A stretch of 64,000 nt of DNA from Yamagishiella unicocca (GCA_003116995.1 BDSL01000045.1:496001-560000); one strand, 5' to 3'; positions 23,148-34,585 are shown, numbered from the stretch's first letter. Numbers and translations: made by a program. The notes: generated by a model from the letters alone, not told the origin.

Positions 23148-26100
23148 ATGGCGCGAATTGCGACGGCGGCTGCGGCGGCGCTAATCCTGATGCTGCTGAC
23201 GACGTGGCCGGGTCCGCAGCCAGGGTGCGCGCGTCCTGTCCCCAGCCCAGGTGCGTGCATCCGTGATGCGTTGCGCTTGCTGGCTTGGGCGCATTGGCTG
23301 CCAAGCCGCCGCGGCTGAGCCCAGCGCATTTTCCAGCGGCACGCGACCCGTTCCGGTCCTGTGCGTCGCCCATACCTTGCGGCAAATCCCTTTCCTCTTC
23401 AAGGCGATTTGGTAAAGCTGCCAATGTCATTTATGCCACAAATGCAGCAGCAGGCACCAATACTGGAGGTCCCACCAGCCCTGCGGGCGGCGGCAGCAGC
23501 CCTAACGCACCCAATGCCAACCAGCCCAGTGCCAATGGTAGTGGCGGGAATGCTGCTGCACCCAATGCCAGCCAGCCCAGTGCCAATGGTAGTGGCGGGA
23601 ATGCTGCTGCACCCAATGCCACTGTCCCCAGTGCTGGCGGCGCCAAGGGCAATGCTACCGCTCCCAATGCCACTGTCCCCAGTGCTGGCGGCGCCGAGGG
23701 CAATGCTACCGCTCCCAATGCCACTGTCCCCAGTGCTGGCGGCGCCGAGGGCAATGCTACCGCTCCCAATGCCACTGTCCCCAGTGCTGGCGGCGCCGAG
23801 GGCAATGCTACCGCTCCCAATGCCACTGTCCCCAGTGCTGGCGGCGCCGAGGGCAATGCTACTGCACCCAATGCCACTGTCCCCAGCGCTGTCGGCGCCG
23901 AGGGCAATGCTACCGCTCCCAATGCCACTGTCCCCAGTGCTGGCGGCGCCGAGGGCAATGCTGCTGCACCCAATGCCACTGTCCCCAGTGCTGGCGGCGC
24001 CGAGGGCAATGCTACTGCACCCAATGCCACTGTCCCCAGCGCTGTCGGCGCCGAGGGCAATGCTACTGCACCCAATGCCACTGTCCCCAGTGCTGGCGGC
24101 GCCGAGGGCAATGCTGCTGCACCCAATGCCACTGTCCCCAGTGCTGGCGGCGCCGAGGGCAATGCTACTGCACCCAATGCCACTGTCCCCAGCGCTGGCG
24201 GCGCCGAGGGCAATGCTACTGCACCCAATGCCACTGTCCCCAGTGCTGGCGGCGCCGAGGGCAATGCTACTGCACCCAATGCCACTGTCCCCAGCGCTGT
24301 CGGCGCCGAGGGCAATGCTACTGCACCCAATGCCACTGTCCCCAGCGCTGTCGGCGCCGAGGGCAATGCTACTGCACCCAATGCCACTGTCCCCAGTGCT
24401 GGCGGCGCCGAGGGCAATGCTACCGCTCCCAATGCCACTGTCCCCAGTGCTGGCGGCGTCGAGGGCAATGCTACCGCTCCCAACGCCACTGCCCCGAACG
24501 TTACTCTTGTGCTGGTACCCGCCAACGTTAGCGTGCCCGCCATCAACCGCACGGGCGTGAAGGCACCTGAAGTGATCCGCAACGGCACGGAGCTGGCGGA
24601 GCTCGCCCTTAACGGCACCATCACACCAGCTGCCCAGGTGAGGCACCGTGCGGCAGCTGCATGCAGGCATGCTTACCTGGGTTAGGCTACGGTCGGTTAA
24701 ATGAAGTGCTTGAGGTAAGCTAAGGTAGCCATGTTGCCATGTTCATTTAACTTCGTTTCCCGAATGTGTTGTCGCCGCTTGCCGCACATACACATGACTG
24801 CTTCTGTATGCGTGACGAGCTGCCCGCCCCGCGTCACCCCGCCCCGCCCCCGTCCTCCCCCCGTTCGCGGATTCTCTTATAAAACGCACCGCCGTTGTTG
24901 CCCGCACTCCTCGTGAACTGCGCCATCCAGAACATCACGGGATTATTCCAGTCCGGCGCTAGCGCCAGCGCATCCGCCTCCAGCGTCATCTCAGCGGTTC
25001 AGAGCGGCGACGCGCGCAGTGCGGGAGCGGCGCTGCTGTCCGCCGCAGCTGGCGGCAGGGCGGCCGCGAGCGCAGTGGCGGCGGCGACAGTGCAGGCGGC
25101 GCAGGAGGACGTCGGGGTAGGTGGGAGAGCGCTACCTGTGTCGGGGTACGTGGTGGTCTGAGGGAGCTGTTCGGCTGTCTACGACATTGTCTTAGATGGT
25201 TGTGCTTTTATGCACCGTTGCTGCTGGGTGGCCCTGGTAATTAGACGGCGCTTGGCCGACGTTGTTCCTGTCCTTGCTAGTGACCAATATTACTCCGCCA
25301 CGTGCTGTACCCTGGCCACAACCATAGCGCCGACCACCGGTCCGCTCGCGTCCATCGCTCGCCGCCCGCAGGCCACCGCGCAAGCCCTGGCCGAGTCGGC
25401 GGTGCTGGCCAGTACCCTGGGGGCGTTGGACGTGTTTGCTCAGGCGCAGTCGCAGGCCTTTGCGGCGGCGCGCGGCGGAGGGGCCCAAGCGACCCAGGTG
25501 GGTGCGGGGTGCGGGGAGCGGAAAGAAGGGACAGCCTGGGCGATGAAAGGATGTTAAAGTAGATGGATCCCAGGTGGCTGGGTTGGATTCTGGGGCGCAC
25601 CGCCAGATAACCGAGCAGCCTTGAGGCCTGTGAGGCACGCAACTAGCTGTTGTATGTGGCTGGGCGGTGACTGCCGATATCGTGGATCGTCACCTGCTCT
25701 CGGGGACGACCGAGCTCATTCGGCCCATTGGTTGCAGCCCTAGCCCGTAACATTTAACTGGATGCGCTGAAGTGTTCTTCTGGCTTGATGCCTGACTCCG
25801 TCCTCAGCCGGCTTGCCCTCCAGCCCGCTGAACGGTACCTGGCTGGCCCGTCCTCTTCCGCCCGCCCCCCGGGTGCAGGCTTACGCCAACTCAGTGGCTC
25901 AGGCCATTACGCAGGGTGGCAGCGGCGCTGCTGAGGCGTACGGCGCCGCATTTGCTCAGGTACGACAGGAACACCTGCAGCAACCGACATCAGAATCGCG
26001 GTGGCTGCCGTTTCTATCCCGCCGTACCCGCGTCTCCCGCCTCACTATCACGCTGCCTCACTCCTGGTTGGATTTCCTCACTACCTGCATCCCTTGCCTA

Positions 26101-26580
26101 TCTCCATGATCGCAGGCGGCTGCCGCCGGTGGCGCTCAGGCGGACGGCCTGGTGGCCGCCACCGCCGTGGCCATCTGCAGCGGCGGCGCCAGCGCCAGCG
26201 CCTACGGTGAGGCCTACAGCGTCGCCATCTCACGCAACCCAGAGGGCTGCACCGTGCTGACGGAAGCCTTTGCGCGCGCCTACGCCCAGTGCGGCCAGGG
26301 AGGAAGCAAGGCGGTGACCGAGTCGGGCATCACTGTCAAGGTGCTCAATGATTGTGCGCGCCAGGGGACCCCCGTGTTCGTGTCCAAGGCCGTGCCTGCA
26401 CCTTCGCCCGCGGCGGGTCCCGCTGAACCCCCGGCAGCAGTCGACGGTCCTACGCCTGCTGGCTTCTTATTCCCCTTCCCTCCGTTTACTCCGTTGGCGC
26501 CGTTCCCGCCGTTCGCGCCCATCAGCTTTCCGCCGCTGTCGGACTTCGGAAACGGGGCGGCGGCGGCACCGGAGCCGTGA
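23148..26580 (+). CDS. Secreted silk-like repeat protein, copy 2 (sequon-rich NAT cassette)
   Basis: Six exons parallel to copy 1: 23148-23250, 23418-24637, 24931-25116, 25372-25497, 25879-25959 and 26116-26580, total 726 residues. Exons 3-6 have the same lengths as in copy 1 (186, 126, 81 and 465 nt) and nearly the same protein sequence. The signal peptide is MARIATAAAAALILMLLTTW. Exon 2 begins with two or three copy-1-like units (NANQPSANGSGG) and then has about 17 units of [17 protein letters not shown]. Almost every unit carries two N-glycosylation sequons (NAT), giving more than 30 in the cassette, and the stem adds NVT, NVS, NRT, NGT and NIT. If secreted, the protein could be very heavily N-glycosylated (inference). 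The four C-terminal cysteines and the Phe/Pro tail are preserved. It is probably co-regulated with its neighbours through duplicated flanks, which is untested. Confidence 0.86.
23599..24480 (+). repeat. 51-bp coding tandem repeat of copy 2
   Basis: About 17 units of 17 codons. Variation is mostly confined to GG/VG, AEG/AKG/VEG and NAT/NAA, which points to recent homogenisation by unequal crossing-over or gene conversion. Confidence 0.93.
24878..24884 (+). promoter_or_regulatory. TATA-like element inside intron 2 of copy 2
   Basis: TATAAAA stands about 47 nt before exon 3, the counterpart of the element at 19830 in copy 1. Confidence 0.25.
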
Positions 26581-28092
26581 GTATGTGGTGGATGTGCGGG
26601 AGTACTTGCACGCGCGAGGGACTAGTGTCGGTGTCACAAGTGAATGTCCGCCGCGCATGGGTGCGTGTTATTTGTTTTGGCGGGGGAAGGAGGTCAGGTA
26701 CGGCCGTGCGCAATTGCTGCGTCTGCGCCAGCGGGGCCGAGGGCTTACGGTCGTACTTGTTACTGCTGCTGCTACTGTGGTGGTGATGCTGCTTCGTGTG
26801 TTTCATGTACATGTCACTCGGTGCGTGCGACCAGGCAAACGGCGTGCAGTTCATGATGGCGCATGTATGTACCTACCGGTTGACACGAGGGCCGCGAAGG
26901 AGTGAGTGCATGCGAGCGGCGGGCTTGAATGCGGCTTCAGGCGCACGGCGGCTTTCATCAGCACGGAGCATGCTGCTTGCGCATACATATATACGCGTTT
27001 GTCCATCCCTCCAAACTGTTTAGGCCAAGTCGTTGCATCCGTCCTGGCCTTATGGAAGGCCGGTGCCGGGGACTGGCACCGTCATTGCATTGTCAGGCCC
27101 CCTGAGCCGCCTTTCACACGATTTGTTTGGAAATTTTTACCGTGCGTGGTGCTATCGCCTTTTGCCGAACACCGTCCGCAATGTTTTAGTGGGACGGCTG
27201 TGCGCGTCTGTTGAGATTATGCGTCGGATCCTATCGGAACGTTGATCGTTGTAAGACGTACACTTTGCTAAATGGGACATGGAACCTCATGGAACGATAC
27301 ATTGTATCCCTCGCATCCGCGCTGAAGCGCAGCCTTTCCGCTGTTCCATTTAGCCGCTTCTTAGGGCCGTCTGCGACTGGGCCATACTATGGCCTGCCTG
27401 GGATGAACTGGGCCGTTGCACGTACGTCGTCCTCCAGACTGCCAGGTTGAAGGAAGGACAGCTCTCACTCCCTTGAGGCCTAGGAGCAGCAAAGACCGGT
27501 CCCCGGTAAACTTCAGCCCCGTTGGTTACTTCGGTGTCCTTTGGAATTTATCACCAGCAGAAACACTCATTGCTCGCAAGCAGGAGCATGGGCCGACAGA
27601 AGCATATGTTTGGTGGTGCGATCGAACGAGGGCTGCAACGAACATCGGTGACGACGACCCATGGGACGGTGCAACGCTAGATTGAGCCAGCGCAGGGGGA
27701 CGCTGCCGCAATGGGATCGTTGTTTCCTTGTTTGCTTGCTTCCAGAAGATATAAGCCCACTTATACCTGCCTGGTGCGCCTGCCGCTGCCGCTGCGGTAG
27801 GCGGTCGGCCCGCGGCGATTGGTTTGCTTCCAGACAGAAATTGCAGCCTTGAGCAACCAGTCAGGTTCAATCAGCTCGTAGGGCTTCTGCTGACCTTTAA
27901 AGCAGTTTTCAACTCGCGCGTCTAAAATATGTTTAAACAGGGACGGCAAGTACGGAAATCCAAAGCGCTGCTAGGCCGCACTTGCATCCGTGATGCGAAA
28001 CGTCAGGAGCTTAGTACTCGCGGTGATTGATCTGGGTCTCCACTTTGTTCGCGCCGCAAGCTACTCAACGCTACTCGCGGTACTCAAATAGG
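26581..28092 (+). repeat. Duplicated intergenic segment between copies 2 and 3
   Basis: This is the counterpart of 21634-23147, with similar length and block order. It includes a TGTAA at 27250-27254 and the pre-ATG block AAGCTACTCAACGCTACTCG. Together the two segments show that the duplicated unit is about 5 kb and includes non-coding DNA. Confidence 0.85.
27250..27254 (+). terminator. Candidate TGTAA polyadenylation signal, copy 2
   Basis: Positional equivalent of 22293-22297, about 670 nt after the stop codon. Confidence 0.35.
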
Positions 28093-31000
28093 ATGGCGCG
28101 AGTCGCGACGCCGGTCGTCGTGCTGCTGACCCTGACGCTGCTGGCGACATGGACGGGCCCGCGGCCCACGCGCGCGCGCATATTCCCAAATTCCGGTGCG
28201 TTGGTGTTAATGGTAAGCTATCTGGTGCGGTAGCTGGTAGTAGTAACTGTTAATGGTGGGCCCCAGACCAGATAGTAGGGCCACCGGGCGCATCGCCTGA
28301 CACTGGGGTAAATGCGGTTGCTGGTGCTGGCGGTGATGCGCTGTTCCTTATCGGTCATCATCTTGTTGTCTGGGTCCTTTACTTGCTCCACTCTGGCGGT
28401 GATGTCCTTACTTGCGCCGCGCCGCCAAGTCCGCCCCAAGCCACAGCAACTACTCCACCGCTCTCGCCATTGCCTCTGCTAACTTCTTTGCTGACCGCCA
28501 TTGCAAACGCGTCGCCAATGCGGCAGGCGGCAGCAACGTGGACGGATTCCTGAGCAGCGGCAATGATAACGACGCTACATCGCAAGCGCCTGTTACCGGC
28601 GGCACTATAGCCGGCCCGGCTGCAAGTGGCAGCATCTCCGCAACCCCGCCGGGAGTCCAAGATGGGGGCGTCGCTGGCGCCCCACTTCCCGGCGCTGGCG
28701 CCCCACTTCCCGGCGCTGGCGGCCGAGACGGCATCCTCTCAGGGCTCAACACGCCATTTCTCGGCGCTGGCGGCTCCAGCCCCCGTCCAGGACCCGCCCC
28801 TTCATTTTCCGGCATTGGCGGCTCCAGGCCCCCTCCAGGACCCGGCGCTTCAACTTCCGGCGTTGGCGGCTCCAGGCCCCCTCCAGGACCCGGCGCTTCA
28901 ACTTCCGGCATTGGCGGCTCCACCTCTTCTCCAGTACCCGGCGCTTCAACTTCCGGCGTTGGCGGCTCCACCTCTCGTCCAGGACCCGGCATCTTAACTC
29001 CCGCCGTTGGCGGCTCCACCTCTCGTCCAGGACCCGGCATCTTAACTCCCGCCGTTGGCGGCTCCACCTCTCCTCCAGGACCCGGCATCTTAACTCCCGC
29101 CGTTGGCGGCTCCACCTCTCCTCCAGGACCCGGCATCTTAACTCCCGCCGTTGGCGGCTCCACCTCTCGTCCAGGACCCGGCATCTTAACTCCCGCCGTT
29201 GGCGGCTCCACCTCTCCTCCAGGACCCGGCATCTTAACTCCCGCCGTTGGCGGCTCCACCTCTCGTCCAGGACCCGGCATCTTAACTCCCGCCGTTGGCG
29301 GCTCCACCTCTCCTCCAGGACCCGGCATCTTAACTCCCGCCGTTGGCGGCTCCACCTCTCCTCCAGGACCCGCCATCTTAACTCCCGCCGTTGGCGGCTC
29401 CACCTCTCCTCCAGGACCCGCCATCTTAACTCCCAGCTCCGGTACCGTACCAGGACTCATTGTCGGCTTCGGTGGCGGAACCAGCCCCAACATCACCGTC
29501 ACGCCAACCACCCAGGTAGCAGTAACAGTTACAGTGGGTTCCAGGTGGTAGTAACAGTGCGGCATACGTGCGGCAATAACAGCCCTGCTTGTGGTCGGCC
29601 GCGGTGTGTGAGGTGAATAAGGGTAGCCATCTTCCTCTAATCCTGTTGCCCAAAATTTCTGATGCCGTTTGCCATACATACAGTTCACCTGCTGCGGTGA
29701 AAAGAGCTATGCGGCCCCGCCTGCCCTCGTTCCCTTTGTTCGGGTCATGATTGCCACGCACTCCTCGTGCACTTCGCCATACAGAACATCACGGGCTTAT
29801 TCCAGTCCGGCGCTAGCGCCAGCGCATCCGCCTCCAGCGTCATCTCAGCGGTTCAGGGTGGCGACGCGCGCAGTGCGGGAGCGGCGCTGCTGTCCGCCGC
29901 AGCTGGCGGCAGGGCGGCCGCGAGCGCGGTGGCGGCGGCGACGGTGCAGGCGGCGCAGGAGAACGTCGGGGTAGGTGGGGGGCCGCTATCTGTGTCGGGG
30001 TGGCGCGCCGCCTTCGTTTCTACCAATCCGGTGCTGCGCCGCCAGCTCACCCAGGCCCTGGCCCGGTCAGGGCCTCTCCCATCGACGCGCGCTTGACCTA
30101 CGAACGAACTTGTGTTCTGTAGTAGCCCTTAGTAAGCTGGAACGCCGTTTGTCGTTTTTTTCCATTTCCCCCGCCGCTCACTGTTTTTTATCATTTTGTC
30201 CTCATGCAATAATGATAAGCGGGCAAGGCTCGCTCTGTCTAGGATGGATGGAGCCACGCTCGTACCGTACGGCAGCTCGACCGCCTCTCCGCTCTCCCCC
30301 CCACCCGCAGGCCATTGCCCAAGCCCTGGCCGAGTCGGCGGTGCTGGCAATTTCCCAGGGGCGGCTGGACGTGTTCGCCCAGTCGCAGTCCCAGGCCTTT
30401 GCGGCTGCGAACAGCGGAGGCGCTCAGGCGATCCAGGTTGGTGATCTCGGCAGCACATGAGCATGCAGCAGCGTTAGCGACAGCAGGGAGCGGGGCAAGC
30501 AGGCAACCACGTGCTGTTGTTGTTGTAACGGTTACAGTGGGTTCCAGACCCAGAGGTAGAACCATCGGGCGCATCGCCTGACACTGAACAAGACGGAGGA
30601 AACAAATACGTGCTGTTGTGGCTGTCGGTCACTTCCCGCTGTTAGGTCGTGACCGCTTAGGGCCAGTTGCACGTAGCCCTCGCGTAGTCCGTCGAAGCAG
30701 AATGATTTTGCCTGCGCTGGTGACTGGATGCCTGACTCCGTATGCCTAGCTCGCTTGCTCTCCCACCCGCCTACACGTACCTGGCTAGCCCTTCCTTACG
30801 CACACACACACCCGGGCTCCTATGTCGTGTAACTGTGTCTTCTCGCCGCACACCTCCTCCCCCCGGTGCAGGCTTTCGCCAGCTCAGTGGCTCTAGCCAT
30901 CGCGCAGGGAGGTGGCAGCGCCGTAGACGCGTACGGCGCCGCATTCGCTCAGGTACGACAGGCGTACGCACCTCGTCACCACGTCGCTCGTCAACCACAC

Positions 31001-31711
31001 GAAGCAGAGCGCCTACTACTGTTTGATTGGTCGGTATCACGGTTCCGGCCGCCGTTGTTGTTTTGGTTACCGGCGATACGACCTCATGCTCTTCTCATGA
31101 AACGCCGAGCAAGCTCGGCTTCCCTTGTACCGTTGCCAGGTCTGTGTGAGCCCCCCAGCCAGGAACTCACACACCACCACAACCCACGCTCCGCGCAGGC
31201 GGCTGCCGCCGGCGGCGCTCAGGCGGACGGCCTGGTGGCCGCCACCGCCGTGGCCATCTGCAGCGGCGGCGCCAGCGCCAGCGCCTACAGTGAGGCCTAC
31301 AGCGTCGCCATCTCACGCAACCCAGAGGGCTGCACCGTGCTGACGGAAGCCTTTGCGCGCGCCTACGCCCAGTGCGGCCAGGGAGGCAGCAGAGCATTCG
31401 CTGAGTCAAGTACCACTGTGAAAGTGCTCGACGACTGCAGGCGACTGAACATCCCAGTTGGGCTGCCCGGTGGGAGTCTGTCCGCGGGGCCTGCACCCCC
31501 GGGGGGTCCTGTTGCAACCCCGCCGCCACCCGGAGCGCAGTCCGGCGGAGCAGCTCCCCCTCCTCCTCCTTCCCCTCCTCCCCCTGCCGGCATTCCCCCT
31601 TTTCCTCCCTTTCCTCCGTTCCCTCCCGTCCCTCCGTTCCCGCCAATCGAGCCCATCAGCTTTCCCCCAGTCCCGGCCTTTGGGCCGCAGCCGGCAGAGG
31701 AGGAGCCTTGA
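28093..31711 (+). CDS. Secreted silk-like repeat protein, copy 3 (Pro/Gly/Ser-rich cassette)
   Basis: Six exons: 28093-28195, 28527-29515, 29785-29970, 30311-30436, 30872-30952 and 31199-31711, total 665 residues. The exon 2 acceptor is the least certain; the one chosen keeps phase. The signal peptide is MARVATPVVVLLTLTLLATW. Exon 2 starts GSNVDGFLSSGNDN and then has about 14 units culminating in STSRPGPGILTPAVGG, with neither Asn-rich nor NAT repeats. Its last residues before exon 3 (SPNITVTPTTQ) keep one sequon. Exons 3-5 match copies 1 and 2 in length and sequence; exon 6 keeps the four cysteines but has a longer Pro/Phe tail (PFPPFPPVPPFPPIEPISF). Pro/Ser/Gly repeats could be hydroxyproline-O-glycosylated as in other algal wall proteins (inference). 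Intron 5 (30953-31198) is 246 nt and open in frame, so retention would add 82 residues without a stop. Confidence 0.83.
28238..28305 (+). repeat. Short interspersed repeat, copy a (intron 1 of silk-like copy 3)
   Basis: Matches the other copies at 30525 and 32537: GTAACTGTTA, then TGGGCCCCAGACCAGA, then CATCGCCTGACACTG. It is the most diverged full-length copy. Confidence 0.7.
28665..29430 (+). repeat. 48-bp coding tandem repeat of copy 3
   Basis: About 14 units of 16 codons: diverged units first (SRPPPGPGASTSGVGG), then ten or so near-identical STS(R/P)PGPGILTPAVGG units. Confidence 0.92.
29516..29557 (+). repeat. Short interspersed repeat, copy b (partial, at exon 2 donor of copy 3)
   Basis: GTAGCAGTAACAGTTACAGT then GGGTTCCAG matches the left half of the element. 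The element supplies the GT of the 5' splice site. Confidence 0.6.
30525..30588 (+). repeat. Short interspersed repeat, copy c (intron 4 of silk-like copy 3)
   Basis: GTAACGGTTACAGTGGG, then a perfect hairpin (TGGGT-TCCAG-ACCCA), then GGTAGAACCATCGGGCGC and ATCGCCTGACACTGAAC. The element is bounded by CAGTG and CACTG, a short inverted pair. Confidence 0.75.
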
Positions 31712-33446
31712 GCAGCGACAGGCAGGACGCGGCGAGGCGGCGGCTTGCAGGGTGGTAGGTCTGGGGGCCAGCAGGGGACGCCACTGGACGCCACACGTGG
31801 CAGGCGTACAGCACCGGCTCCGTCTGCCTCGAATTGCAGCGGAGCGATTGAAGTGGACACGTGTTCGTGCGGCCCTGTGCCAATCACTGCCTGCTGGCTG
31901 CTGCCCGGGCGCGCGGTGAAGGGGCACGGCGTACGTTGGCCGGCGGCCACGTACGGCATCGTAAGTGCATGTACGACGTTGCTCTTGAGGTTCAGAAGTG
32001 CCCTAGGGCCCTGATTCCATCAATCCTGTCGTCGACCGTTCACCAGCGTCGACGGTATGTATGCGCTGACGAGCGATGGTGGCTGGTCCGTTCGCGCCTT
32101 ACATTGCTGCATTGGGCTGTCGTACATGTATCCCTCATAGTGGTCATTGTCCTACACACCGATCATTGCTGTTGACGCCGTTGATCCCTGCACAGACAGC
32201 TCGCTGCATGCCTTTCTTATTCGGCGGATTGGAGGTGTGCCGCAATGACACGCACGGACACGCATTCCTAACGGACGGCCACGTTCGCATTGTTTCCGAG
32301 TTTATGTAGCACCCGAGAGTGCCGGAGGAGGTTATGAGCGCATGGGAGCGCAAATGTAGAATCGCCCGAAGGACTGGTGAAGATGTGTGCACGCATGCTG
32401 GATGCTCTCATCGGCTCTTGCGGTGTTGTCCTTGTACTGGCGCCTTGCAGTCTTGACGGAGCAACTAACGTTGGGCAATGGGCCCGACGACAGCTGATTA
32501 CCGGTCTCATGGCGTCAACGTACGATCCTGTACGTAGTAGCAACTGTTAAGAGTGGGTTCCGGACCAGAAGGTAGAACCATCGGGCACATCGCCTGACAC
32601 TGAACCTGCACGTGCGTGGCCTCTTGCCAACGATTGCACGCCAAATGTACCACACGAAGGCTACCTAACAATGGAGGGCTGTTAGGCTGTGGACATCGGA
32701 CCCCGTGCCCCCTTTTCAAGCCATACTTGTCGTACAAACAGTGTCGATGATCAAACTCACCCATAAACACGTGTCATTGCGAGAGCTCACTGCTCTGCTG
32801 TTCCCCCTCCAGCCGGCCCGACGCCGGCCTCAGTCAGTCAACATCTTTGGAATACGGAAAAGGCATTTTTATCCCACCGTCCAGAAAACGAGCACCAGAG
32901 CGTCGGTCGTGCCCCCAAGGTGGTACTTGGTCATGTAATGAGGAAGAAAATCAGCAGCCTACGGCGAATCCGCGAAAACCATCACCAATTTCCAATCGCA
33001 TAGTTTTTGGACTGCAATCAGCATTAACGGCGGGTGAGAGTACATCCCCGACATCCCTTCACATAAGCCCTGCATAGAACAACTAACTGACGTAAGACTG
33101 CTCCCACAAAACTCCTGCCGTCAAGCAACCAAGCAAGCTGCCACCCCCGCTATTGAAGCTATCGCTGCTTTCCACATAATTTCCCACCGCCCTACTTCCA
33201 TTAGTAACCGAGCACAAGCCATCCTTGGCCGCGGCAATGCCCCGCTGCCCTGCGGCCAGCAGACCTACGTGCCTGCTGTCGCACCTTCTCATATGCTGCC
33301 CGCTATCTCCCACATGTCTCATTAGGCTTCGCCGGCCTGCACACATCTTCTCGCCACCAGCGCGACCTCGGTGGCGAAGTCACTTTTCTGCCTGGGGCTC
33401 GACGCCTGCTTGCAAGCGCACACAGCAGCTGCGAGGAAGAGCGCTA
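31712..33446. other. Intergenic region after the silk-like array, no gene seen
   Basis: This stretch contains the 3' UTR of copy 3, one interspersed repeat (32537) and the 3' UTR of the convergent Whirly gene. It does not align with the 21634/26581 duplicated segments, so the array ends here. No open frame has splice or composition support. Confidence 0.5.
32537..32604 (+). repeat. Short interspersed repeat, copy d (downstream of the array)
   Basis: GTAGCAACTGTTAAGAG, TGGGTTCCGGACCAGAAG, GTAGAACCATCGGGCACATC and GCCTGACACTGAAC align over the whole length with the copy at 30525. Confidence 0.75.
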
Positions 33447-34452
33447 CTACGCAGAAAACAGCGTATCGAACCCCAGCAGCCGCGGGATGGCGAACTGCGC
33501 CACGCTCTTGATCACCTCAAACTCCCCGCGTGAGACCGGCACACTGATCATGTCCGGACCCGCCACGATGCCGAACGAGATTGCTCCGTCGGGCAGCGTC
33601 TTGAGCGTCAGGCGCTTCACAGGCTGGTATACGGCACGAGGCCGCAGGGTACGGAAATTGCGGGCAGGGTAATTGATGGTTGATGAGCCTTATTTGATTA
33701 GCTGGTGTGCGGCAAGCAGCAGCAGCAGCCGCATTGCTTGGGAGAGAGACGTCCACATTGGGACTGCCGGGGGGTTAGGTCCATGTGATTTTCGCCACCG
33801 TGGCTTCCAGGCACCTAGTCGCGGACAACTGACCACCGTTACCGCTAGCGTAGCAGGAACGGATCGCATTCCAGCCACCCACCTCGCCCGACTTGCCCAG
33901 CTTCGCTGGGTCGTGGTACATGGTAAGGCCCTTCTCCGATAGGAAGCCCTGCTCGGCCACGATACTGCCCAACTCCACCGGGCTGAGAGCAAAGACAACC
34001 TGGACAGGTGGTCGCAGTGGCCGGGATAAATGGATGCCAATCCAATGACGTATTCGGTTGTCACGTGAGGTGTCGCGTGTTGTAAATGGCAGCAGGGGTG
34101 AGCATTGCTATGGCAACTGCGCCTTGCATGATGTTAGCTGGTGGGCCACGTCGGTGACACCTCTGCGAACTACTCCTCAAGGCTCTGATGTGCCAGGTCC
34201 CACGCGCACCTTGCTCCCCCAGTTGTATGTGCGGTTGATCCCGCCCGCGGGTGACTGCTGCGTGCTGCCGCCTGGCTGACCGGGGTTGGCATTTGCAAAT
34301 TCCAGAAGCATGGAGCCGTCGCGCTCCACGCTCTTGGAACCATCCATGCGCTCGCTGAAAGTGGGTGGCAGCAGCCGCAACGTCATGGCGGCGCGCGTCT
34401 TGTAGACGTGGAAATCGGTGTAGATGCGCTCGCCACCAGAGGTGGCCGGCCT
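33447..34452 (-). CDS. WHY-like: Whirly-family single-stranded DNA-binding protein (5' end incomplete)
   Basis: Three phase-0 exons, 34452-34210, 33999-33883 and 33623-33447, give 178 residues covering the whole Whirly fold. Key stretches in order are GGERIYTDFHVYKTRAAMT (the YKTRAAM segment occupies the place of the plant KGKAAL DNA-binding motif), LRLLPPTFSERMDGSKSVER, YNWGSK then VVFALSPVELGSIVAE, MYHDPAKLGKSGE, LTLKTLPDGAISFGIVAG, and VPVSRGEFEVIKSVAQFAIP. Whirly proteins form ring tetramers that bind ssDNA in plastids or mitochondria and guard organelle genome stability; some act as transcription factors. A Gly/Pro/Asn-rich loop (ANANPGQPGG) is longer than in land plants. The transit-peptide exon must lie upstream of 34460; a candidate is annotated separately. 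Confidence 0.92.
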
Positions 34453-34585
34453 CTGTCGGTAGCGGGCGGTGACACAAGCGGCAAAGCGAGCTCAATCAAA
34501 AAGGAAACGATGCTGGACGGCGAGAGGAGAAGGTGGCAAGACAGCTTTATGCTAGGCGCGGGGGGGATCGTTTGGAGGCCCATAC

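Noticed and set aside
23361..24670. Long antisense and alternate-frame ORFs over the copy 2 array
   Set aside because: Same repeat artefact; no splice or conserved flanks.
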